The notes beneath the pieces are model-generated. The model did no database searches and was not told the DNA's origin. It saw only the letters and a program-made list of their open reading frames with translations. The translations under genes and the position numbers were made by a program. From contig JAKBAG010000142.1 in the NCBI GenBank assembly GCA_021809235.1, forward strand, positions 1 through 8,110: a DNA stretch of 8,110 nucleotides, read 5' to 3'. Within the stretch, counting starts at the first letter, position 1, and the number at the start of each line of letters is the position of its first letter. The DNA is from Acidobacteriota bacterium (GTDB lineage: Bacteria > Acidobacteriota > Terriglobia > Terriglobales > Acidobacteriaceae). Below, one piece after another: positions 1-5,697 of the stretch.

Positions 1-437
1 GCCGTGGCGGATTTATACATCTCGAATTCCATGTTGGACTGTCCGCTGGCAAGCCAGATATCCCCCACCAGAACATCGGTGTAGTGCTTGAGATCATTGC
101 TGGAGGCGGATCCGGAGATTAATAGCGTATCCGGACCACCTGCGGCTTCCGGCGAAAGATACAGGCTCCAGCGGCCAAGATCGTCGGCGATGGTGGAGCG
201 GGACTGGCTGCGGAAATGGACTGTGATGGCCTCGGATGGATCGGCCCATCCCCAGAGATGAATGGGAATGTTCCGTTGCAGCACCATGTGATCGGAAAAC
301 AGATGCGGAAGTCGAATCGCTGCGTCTGCAGCGTTGTTGAGCAGTAGCAGAAAGGCAAAAAGTTGTGCGAGAAAGAAGACGGTGGGATGAAGACGATTCG
401 GAAGTGCGGTGTGCCGCGGAAATGAACGGATAAACAT
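1..437 (-). CDS. Sialate O-acetylesterase (SASA/SGNH hydrolase), N-terminal part, cut by left edge
   Basis: The frame read from ATG at 437-435 stays open for 145 codons to the left edge, so only the N-terminus is visible. Family role: removal of O-acetyl esters from sialic acids or plant glycans, normally by a secreted or periplasmic enzyme. Residues 18-40 form a signal peptide with a strongly hydrophobic core (FFLAQLFAFLLLL) and a likely cleavage site near NNAADAA. The mature start matches the family opening: LPHLFSDHMVLQRN at 44-56, then IPIHLWGWADP. The nucleophile block GDIWLASGQSNME lies at 125-137, and Ser134 in GQSN is the expected catalytic serine. The distal Asp/His block lies outside the window. 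The start is supported by GGAG seven bases upstream. It is divergent from the gene at 660. An overlapping longer frame (502-119) lacks any family match and is a shadow. The family call is strong; the substrate is not determined. Confidence 0.9.
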   Translation of the reverse strand, partial: MFIRSFPRHTALPNRLHPTVFFLAQLFAFLLLLNNAADAAIRLPHLFSDHMVLQRNIPIHLWGWADPSEAITVHFRSQSRSTIADDLGRWSLYLSPEAAGGPDTLLISGSASSNDLKHYTDVLVGDIWLASGQSNMEFEMYKSAT

Positions 438-444
438 CGGGAAT

Positions 445-448
445 CTCC
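445..448 (-). promoter_or_regulatory. Ribosome binding site of the sialate O-acetylesterase gene
   Basis: On the minus strand the string CTGGAGATTCCCGATG places GGAG seven bases before the ATG at 437-435. This spacing is good. Together with the signal peptide directly after it, it fixes the start of the left-edge gene. Confidence 0.65.
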
Positions 449-648
449 AGAGTTGTGCGAAACGGGAAATAGGTCGGTTTTAGCTGGAATTGGAGTCCGC
501 AATCACGGTATCACGCTGCCGCATACCGGCAAACCGAATCCGCAGATGCCGAATTTCTGCCATACTAAAAGCAGTGGCATAGACGGAGCTATCAGCTTCG
601 CACCCTATTCGATACACCCTTTCCATTTTGTGGATTCGATGCCTGATC

Positions 649-654
649 AAGGAG
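649..654 (+). promoter_or_regulatory. Ribosome binding site deciding the start at 660
   Basis: AAGGAG ends five bases before the ATG at 660. It is the strongest Shine-Dalgarno match near any in-frame start of this gene and lies directly before the signal peptide. It argues against the upstream in-frame ATGs at 453 and 639. Confidence 0.75.
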
Positions 655-659
655 TTCGT

Positions 660-1772
660 ATGCAGCAGTGCACCGCCCCTGTATCAGTGAATTGGCATGC
701 CATTTTGCGCAGGGTTCCCATCGTATTTGGCATTGTTTTTTTGTTGAGTCTCTGTAGTTCAGCATGTGCACATGCCCAGGCTGCGCTGCTACTGGAAGAG
801 CCCTATGGGGTGTTTGGTCACCTGAATCCAACTGGGCATGCCGCGCTCTACCTGAGCCGGGTATGCGCAGATTCTCCAGTTCACCTGCGCATGTGCAGAC
901 CTGGAGAGATGGGGGTGGTGCTCAGTCGTTATGAGGGTATCGGTCACTATGACTGGGTTGCGATGCCGCTGGTGCCGTATCTCTATGCAGTGGATACCGC
1001 AGACAAGGCTCCGTCGCATGTGAATGTCGAGATGGTGGTTCGCTTGCGAAACCATTATCGTGAGAAGTATCTGTCTGAGTTTACCGATGGTTTGCAGCGC
1101 GGTGGATTCTTCTCCGGTGGCTGGACGGAATTGATTGGCGCTGCTTATGAACGACGGATCTTCGCCTTAAGTTTCCAGACCACGGTGACCCAGGACGAGG
1201 CTCTGATCCGAACGCTCAACTGTTCTCCGAACATTTCTCATTTTCATTTGCTGACGAACAACTGTGCGGATTTTGACCGGTATCTGCTGAATCTCTATTT
1301 CCCACGCAAGTTCCGCCGCAGTGCGTTTCCCGACGCGGGTTTGACCACTCCACGTCACATTGCGCATCGGCTGGTGGTCTATGCGCATCGCCATCCACAG
1401 TTGCACCTGAGCGCATACGAGATTCCACAGGTACCAGGTTATCGACGCCCGAGCCACCCGAACCATGGGATTGCGGAGTCCTTGGTGAAATCCGGCTATG
1501 TGGTACCGATTGTAATTCTGAGTCCGTATGTGGCCGGAGGCCTGCTGGCGGATTATCTGATCACGGGGCGGGACAAGATTCTGCCCAGAACGATTCCGCA
1601 ACTGAAGCCGACTGAATTGAGCGTGTTGCAACGATACGATATATCTGTCCCTGCAGCAGTCGCGGAACCGGTTATGGCTGAGGACACTGCCCCTGCAAAT
1701 CATGGTGCGCCGAAGAGCATTCCAGGGGGCGACTCGCCGACGGGAGCTATGACGGTCCTGCCACAGGAGTAA
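660..1772 (+). CDS. Secreted putative cysteine hydrolase, permuted NlpC/P60 (DUF4105-like) fold
   Basis: The protein has 370 residues from the ATG at 660, preceded by AAGGAG. It begins with a signal peptide: basic RR near 17-18, hydrophobic core 19-35, and probable cleavage after AHAQA near 41, so it should be exported. I do not recognise a named protein. Two blocks are notable: a His motif GHLNPTGHAALYL (His54, His60) at the start of the mature part, and LTNNCADFDRYL (Cys202) about 140 residues later. His before Cys, with NNC, resembles circularly permuted papain-like families such as DUF4105/Lnb-type domains. A thiol hydrolase or acyltransferase role is inferred from this alone. Residues about 280-300 are hydrophobic and could be a membrane anchor. 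The last 40 residues are Pro/Ala/Gly-rich and probably disordered. The next gene starts 17 bases downstream, which suggests an operon. The coding call is secure; the function is weak. Confidence 0.85.
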   Translation: MQQCTAPVSVNWHAILRRVPIVFGIVFLLSLCSSACAHAQAALLLEEPYGVFGHLNPTGHAALYLSRVCADSPVHLRMCRPGEMGVVLSRYEGIGHYDWVAMPLVPYLYAVDTADKAPSHVNVEMVVRLRNHYREKYLSEFTDGLQRGGFFSGGWTELIGAAYERRIFALSFQTTVTQDEALIRTLNCSPNISHFHLLTNNCADFDRYLLNLYFPRKFRRSAFPDAGLTTPRHIAHRLVVYAHRHPQLHLSAYEIPQVPGYRRPSHPNHGIAESLVKSGYVVPIVILSPYVAGGLLADYLITGRDKILPRTIPQLKPTELSVLQRYDISVPAAVAEPVMAEDTAPANHGAPKSIPGGDSPTGAMTVLPQE

Positions 1773-1789
1773 GAGAAAGGAAATTACGG

Positions 1790-2236
1790 ATGTCCGAGTT
1801 ACAAAGTCGCTCCAACCATGTTCGTCTTGACCCGAAGTTTCAGTTCATCCTGGTTCCGGTATGGCTGCTGCTGGTAATTCTCAGTGTTGTCATTGCCGTG
1901 CATGCACTGCGTAATGGGGGCAGCTGGATACTGGCGATCTGGACCGTTTTTCTAACGTTGATGCTGGGATATGTGGCAGCGGTAGCTCGAATCTATGCTT
2001 TGAAAGTGCAGGATCGTGTGATCCGGCTGGAAGAGCGCCTGCGGATGGCATCGCTGCTGCCAGAGGAGCTGAAGAGAAGAATTTCGGAGCTGAGTGAGGA
2101 TCAGTTGATCGGACTCCGTTTTGCCTCCGATGGGGAGCTGGCCGAGCGTGTGCGTGAGACGCTGGAGCAAAGACTGACGCGCAGTCAGATCAAGGATCGC
2201 GTACAGCAATGGCGACCGGACAACTGGCGCGTTTGA
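1790..2236 (+). CDS. DUF6526 family small membrane protein
   Basis: This is a 148-residue protein with AAAGGA at 1776-1781, eight bases before the ATG. It opens with the family-like stretch NHVRLDPKFQFILVP (9-23), followed by two transmembrane helices at about 18-40 and 45-67. A cytosolic-looking charged C-terminal half contains VQDRVIRLEERLRM (73-86), DQLIGLRFASDGEL (104-117) and the ending IKDRVQQWRPDNWRV. These blocks match my memory of DUF6526 (known mostly from Acidobacteriota and Bacteroidota), whose function is unknown. The C-terminal half is rich in Arg and Glu and predicted helical, so it may be an amphipathic or coiled-coil segment lying at the inner membrane. There are no catalytic motifs. 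It lies 17 bases after the secreted His/Cys protein gene and 60 bases before the M28 peptidase gene. The family call is confident from motif order, but a profile search was not possible. Confidence 0.88.
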   Translation: MSELQSRSNHVRLDPKFQFILVPVWLLLVILSVVIAVHALRNGGSWILAIWTVFLTLMLGYVAAVARIYALKVQDRVIRLEERLRMASLLPEELKRRISELSEDQLIGLRFASDGELAERVRETLEQRLTRSQIKDRVQQWRPDNWRV

Positions 2237-2261
2237 TGTCTTGCGAAGCCATAGAAATCGA

Positions 2262-2290
2262 TTGACAACATGTGTGAGCCAACGTAAGGT
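2262..2290 (+). promoter_or_regulatory. Possible promoter before the M28 peptidase gene
   Basis: A perfect TTGACA lies at 2262-2267 in the 60-base gap. Seventeen bases later stands TAAGGT (2285-2290), which shares only T1, A2 and T6 with TATAAT. The -35 box is good and the -10 box is poor. The same TAAGG also works as a ribosome binding site seven bases before the ATG at 2297. An internal promoter for the peptidase is possible, but read-through from the upstream genes would serve equally well. Confidence 0.3.
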
Positions 2291-2296
2291 TCTGCC

Positions 2297-3799
2297 ATGC
2301 GGAAACAACGACTCACTTTATTTCTAGGTCTGGCGCTGGTTTGTGCGCCTTGCCTGCTTGCTCAGTCTGAGAATAGCGCTAATCCGACCCTTAAGTTGGA
2401 TCCTGCTGCGCAGCAGGATCTTGTGCGTCTGGGCGGGCAGATGATGATGGCCGGTAAGGCCTACGAATATGACCGTGAGTTATCCGACGATATCGGACCG
2501 CGACTGACGGGCTCTGCCAACTATGTGAAGGCAACAGACTGGGCCGTGGGTGAGTTCCAACATCTTGGACTCAGTAACGTACACAAGGAAGGCTGGACCA
2601 TTCCCGCCACCTGGGAGCCAGAGACTCTGGCGACGGCGAGGATGATCCTGCCGCATGAGCAGCGGTTGCATCTGGAGAGCGAAGGCTGGAGCCCGTCCAC
2701 GCCGACTGGGGGTGTTCGTGGCGCTGTCTTCTATCTGGATGACCTCTCCGTGGAGAGTGTTCGCAGCCATGCAGCCGCCATTCACGGTGCCATTGTGCTT
2801 GTGGATGGTGAATCCGTGGACCGCGGGATTGAGGGTGGATTCGGCAAGCTCTTTGATGCGCTTCGCGAGATCGGTACGCAGGGGGCAAAGGGCCTGATAC
2901 TGGGTATCGGAACGACGAACAATGCTCCAAGTTTTGTTGGGCTGACAGCATTCGATGGCTCACTTACCAATCTTCCCTCCGGCAATCTGGGACTCGAAGA
3001 TACTCTGCTGTTGAAGCGACTGTTGCAACGGGGGCCAGTGGAGGTAGAGTACAGCTTCAAGAATCGGATTCGTGAAAACGTGACGGTAAATAATGTTGTG
3101 GCAGAGATTCCCGGCACCGATGGTACCGGGGACTATGTGCTCATCGGCGGCCATCTGGATTCCTGGCATCCGGGAACGGGTGCTCAGGACAACGGAACCG
3201 GCGCCGCCACGGTGGTGGCCGTGGCGCAGGCGGTGATGGCCTCCGGTGTTAAGCCGAAGCGAACTATGCGATTTGTGCTGTTTGGCGGGGAAGAGCAGGG
3301 AACGATTGGCTCCATTCGCTATGCGGAAATGCATGCCGGGGAACTGAACCGCTGTGTGGGCGTATTTGTGACGGATACAGGCGCGCAGGCTCCGAAAGGC
3401 TGGTATGACTTTGGCCGTTCCGATGAGGCCGATGCTTTGAAGACCATCCAGCCTCTGCTCGATTCTTTGGGCGCAGGCGGCGTCTCGGAAAATGGACAAT
3501 TTACCTTTGAAACCGATGAGTCCGCTTTTCTGGTGAAGGGTGTTCCGGCCTTCGTCCTTTGGACTCCGGTCGATCAATACTTCAAGATTCACCACAAGCC
3601 AAGCGACACCTTCGACAAGGTGAATCAACGCGACCTGAACCTGGGAGCCGCCACGGTGGGCGTCACGGCCTTTGCCTTTGCCGATGCCAGTAACCAGTTA
3701 CCGCAATACTCGGCACAACAGGTAATCGACCAGTTGAAGGCGGTGAAGTCGTATGGGCAGTATGAGGATCTGGTCCAGCATCACGTGCTGCAACCGTGA
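2297..3799 (+). CDS. Secreted M28 family zinc metallopeptidase with PA-like domain
   Basis: The 500-residue protein has a signal peptide at about 1-23 (MRKQR, hydrophobic 7-22, LLAQ). Family M28 enzymes use two zinc ions to release residues from peptide ends, in the periplasm or outside the cell. The expected ligands appear in order: His286 in GGHLDSW, bridging Asp298 in AQDNGTG, catalytic Glu332 and ligand Glu333 in FGGEEQG, Asp360 in VTDTG, and His432/433 in IHHKPSDT. The region 135-250 (GVRGAVFYLDD... HGAIVLVDGE) looks like the PA-type insert seen in plasma glutamate carboxypeptidase-like members. All catalytic positions are intact and the length is normal for the subfamily. TAAGG lies seven bases before the ATG. 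It is the third gene of a same-strand cluster and ends against a strong hairpin. Cleavage preference (aminopeptidase or dipeptidase) cannot be told from sequence. Confidence 0.95.
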   Translation: MRKQRLTLFLGLALVCAPCLLAQSENSANPTLKLDPAAQQDLVRLGGQMMMAGKAYEYDRELSDDIGPRLTGSANYVKATDWAVGEFQHLGLSNVHKEGWTIPATWEPETLATARMILPHEQRLHLESEGWSPSTPTGGVRGAVFYLDDLSVESVRSHAAAIHGAIVLVDGESVDRGIEGGFGKLFDALREIGTQGAKGLILGIGTTNNAPSFVGLTAFDGSLTNLPSGNLGLEDTLLLKRLLQRGPVEVEYSFKNRIRENVTVNNVVAEIPGTDGTGDYVLIGGHLDSWHPGTGAQDNGTGAATVVAVAQAVMASGVKPKRTMRFVLFGGEEQGTIGSIRYAEMHAGELNRCVGVFVTDTGAQAPKGWYDFGRSDEADALKTIQPLLDSLGAGGVSENGQFTFETDESAFLVKGVPAFVLWTPVDQYFKIHHKPSDTFDKVNQRDLNLGAATVGVTAFAFADASNQLPQYSAQQVIDQLKAVKSYGQYEDLVQHHVLQP

Positions 3800-3824
3800 C
3801 GAGCAGCCTATTCTTTAAGCACGA

Positions 3825-3864
3825 AAGGCAAAGAGCCATCGCGTTTGCGGTGGCTCTTTGCCTT
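3825..3864. terminator. Strong hairpin, probable bidirectional terminator
   Basis: Arms AAGGCAAAGAGCCA (3825-3838) and TGGCTCTTTGCCTT (3851-3864) pair perfectly over 14 bp. The stem continues inward with a T-G wobble and three G-C/C-G pairs to a four-base GTTT loop (3843-3846), giving 18 bp in all. It lies between the stop at 3799 and the convergent stop at 3913. The tracts after it are T-containing but not pure on either strand (CCTTCTTCAG on plus, CCTTTCGTGCTT on minus), so intrinsic termination may be only moderate. Position and symmetry suit termination of both converging transcripts. Confidence 0.8.
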
Positions 3865-3912
3865 CTTCAGTGCGTCTGAGAGAAGGCACGGAATGACCCT
3901 TTGACAGAGATA

Positions 3913-5508
3913 TCAGTTTTTGCCGACCCACTCCTCATACGGACCTTTGTGGTCTTCGATGCTGCCGTGCTCAAAGTTCCATAGCCGAGTCCCGACCTCC
4001 TCGATCAGATCCTGATCGTGGGTAACCAGGAAGACGGTTCCCTCGTAGCGCTGCAAGGCGATGTTGAGCGCGTTAATGGACTCCAGGTCGAGATGGTTCG
4101 TCGGCTCGTCGAGGATGAGAATGTTGGGTTTGAGCAGCATGAGGCGGCAGAATAGCAGACGAGCAGACTCGCCACCAGAAAGTGCCTTTGTCGGCTTCAA
4201 TCCCTCTTCGCCGCTGAACAGCATCTGGCCGAGCAGGCCACGGATCTCTTCGCGCGTCACTTTGGGATCCCACTGGTGCAGCCAGTCGGAGACGGTCATC
4301 CCATGCTCAATTTCACCACTGACATCCTGAGGAAAATAGCCAATCTGTGCCTCGTGGCCCCACTTCACCGAGCCGTTATCCAGTACGAAATTCTTGTCGG
4401 CAACCTCGGGAACGGGGCTGAGCAGGGACTTGAGCAGGGTGGTTTTTCCCACACCATTTCGACCCATCAGGCAGACTTTTTCTCCGCGCATGACGGCTGC
4501 GGAAAAGCCGGAAAGCACTTTCTGTTCCCCGTAGGATTTGGTCAGTCCATCGAACTCGAGCACATGCTTGCCGCTCGGGCGAATCTGGTCAAATTTGATG
4601 AAGGGGCGTTGAATGTTGGACCGGGCAAGCTCTGCGGTTTGCAGCCGCTCCACTTCCTTTTTGCGGCTGGTCACCTGTGTGGATCGCGTGCCGGCAGCAA
4701 AGCGTGAGATGAACTCATTGAGCTGAGCAATCTTCTTTTCTCGCTGCGCATTTTCAGCTTCCAGCCTGGACCGTATCTGGGTCTTGGCAACGACCATGTC
4801 ATCGTATCCGCCGGTGTACAGGATGATGGTCTGGTAATCGATATCCGCTGTATGCGTGGTTACCGCATTCAGAAAATGCCGATCGTGCGATATGGTGATC
4901 AGAGTGCCCTGAAAGCTGAGTAGAAATTCGCGCAGCCAGTGAATGGACTCAAGGTCCAGGTGGTTGGTGGGTTCGTCAAGCAGCAGCGCCTCAGGCTTGC
5001 CAAACAGCGCCTGTGCCAGCAGCACGCGCACCTTCTGTCCGCCTTGCAGTTCGCTCATTTTGCGTTCGTGCAGCTCGTCGGGAATATCCAGTCCTTGCAG
5101 CAAAACTGCGGCATCGCTTTCCGCCGTGTATCCGTCTTCGTCGCCAACTATGCCCTCCAGTTCTCCAAGACGCATGCCGTCCTCATCGGTAAGCTCTGCC
5201 TTTTCATAGATCCGGTCGCGCTCTTCCATGGCGGTCCACAGCGCACTGTTGCCCATGATGACGGTATCGATGACACGATAGGCATCAAAGGCAAACTGAT
5301 CCTGGCGCAGGATGCCAAGTTTGCGGGGACGCACGACGGAGCCTTTCTGTGCCTCCAATTCGCCGGTAAGTATCTTCATGAAGGTCGACTTGCCGGCACC
5401 GTTTGGTCCGGTCAAGCCGTAGCGACGGCCTGGGGTAAAGGTGACGCTGACGTCCTCAAAGAGGAGCTTCGAGCCGTAGCGCATGGTCACATTGCTAACG
5501 CTGATCAT
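3913..5508 (-). CDS. ybiT: ABC-F family ATPase, YbiT type
   Basis: This is a cytosolic protein with two nucleotide-binding domains and no membrane segment; ABC-F proteins bind the ribosomal E site and relieve stalled translation. From the ATG at 5508 it has 531 residues, nearly the length of E. coli YbiT (about 530), and its start MISVSNVTMRYGSKLLFE aligns with YbiT from residue 1. Domain 1 has Walker A GPNGAGKS (34-41), a non-standard signature LQGGQ (154-158) and Walker B LLLDEPTNHLD with Glu179. The charged linker that inserts near the peptidyl-transferase centre covers about 233-312. Domain 2 has GRNGVGKT (349-356), LSGGE (443-447) and LDEPTNHLD with Glu468. A GTG at 5535 would add nine residues (PDAKDKGP...). 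Both starts have weak ribosome sites; AAAGGA is only three bases from the ATG. Homology favours the ATG. It lacks the long linker features of resistance-type members that I would recognise, so a housekeeping role is likelier. Confidence 0.95.
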   Translation of the reverse strand: MISVSNVTMRYGSKLLFEDVSVTFTPGRRYGLTGPNGAGKSTFMKILTGELEAQKGSVVRPRKLGILRQDQFAFDAYRVIDTVIMGNSALWTAMEERDRIYEKAELTDEDGMRLGELEGIVGDEDGYTAESDAAVLLQGLDIPDELHERKMSELQGGQKVRVLLAQALFGKPEALLLDEPTNHLDLESIHWLREFLLSFQGTLITISHDRHFLNAVTTHTADIDYQTIILYTGGYDDMVVAKTQIRSRLEAENAQREKKIAQLNEFISRFAAGTRSTQVTSRKKEVERLQTAELARSNIQRPFIKFDQIRPSGKHVLEFDGLTKSYGEQKVLSGFSAAVMRGEKVCLMGRNGVGKTTLLKSLLSPVPEVADKNFVLDNGSVKWGHEAQIGYFPQDVSGEIEHGMTVSDWLHQWDPKVTREEIRGLLGQMLFSGEEGLKPTKALSGGESARLLFCRLMLLKPNILILDEPTNHLDLESINALNIALQRYEGTVFLVTHDQDLIEEVGTRLWNFEHGSIEDHKGPYEEWVGKN

Positions 5509-5697
5509 GGGTCCTTTGTCTTTCGCATCCGGCACACATTCCGCTTCGCGGGCCGCACTCTGCGGTGACCGGCGCTTTCCGGGAGGGATGCCTGATTGGA
5601 ATCTGGTGGAGCGTGTCGGAACAATCTGCTTCGATGCAGAAGCCTGCTCATTTCCAGTTTCTCACAGCTTTAGCGCATGCGCAGGCTACATAGACAG
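5509..5697 (-). other. Leader/intergenic region between DUF5916 and ybiT genes
   Basis: About 189 bases separate the DUF5916 stop from the ATPase start on the same strand. I see no strong terminator. A small hairpin (TCTGC 5625-5629 with GCAGA 5636-5640) is followed on the minus strand by TTGTTCC and could terminate weakly. A 48-codon minus-strand frame runs from ATG 5651 to a TGA at 5507-5505 that overlaps the ATPase ATG. It is Arg-rich and lacks a good ribosome site. No clear promoter hexamers were found. Confidence 0.4.
5641..5687. repeat. Inverted repeat enclosing a GCGCATGCGC palindrome
   Basis: AGCCTGC (5641-5647) and GCAGGCT (5681-5687) form a perfect 7-bp inverted repeat around 33 bases. 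The perfect 10-bp palindrome GCGCATGCGC (5673-5682) overlaps the right arm. The two structures are mutually exclusive as RNA. It lies just past the DUF5916 stop and could affect 3' end formation or be a protein site; chance is also possible. Confidence 0.3.

Larger units (their letters stand above)
438..659. other. Divergent intergenic region
   Basis: These 222 bases separate two genes transcribed away from each other and should hold both promoters. Apart from the two ribosome binding sites at its ends, I see no hexamer pair with good matches and spacing on either strand. A short inverted repeat (TGCCA 554-558... TGGCA) surrounds the A-rich CATACTAAAA stretch near 560-570, but it is too short to call an operator. 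The plus-strand frame of the gene at 660 stays open back to about 453. That extension has no hydrophobic or domain-like character and precedes a clear signal peptide, so it is probably untranslated. Confidence 0.5.

Noticed and set aside
119..502. Minus-strand frame of 127 codons
   Set aside because: It overlaps the sialate O-acetylesterase in another frame, is rich in Ser/Pro/Cys without family motifs, and its start is far from any ribosome site.
453..659. N-terminal extension of the secreted His/Cys protein
   Set aside because: The extension has no domain character and would bury the signal peptide; the ATG at 660 has a near-ideal AAGGAG.
1167..1703. 178-codon minus-strand frame opposite the His/Cys protein gene
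   Set aside because: Composition is typical of an antisense shadow (many Arg/His/Gln), with no recognisable motifs.
2960..3628. 222-codon minus-strand frame opposite the M28 peptidase gene
   Set aside because: The plus-strand frame carries all zinc ligands in order; the antisense product has no family features.
4939..5568. 209-codon plus-strand frame opposite the ATPase gene
   Set aside because: It is antisense to conserved Walker and signature motifs and resembles no protein.
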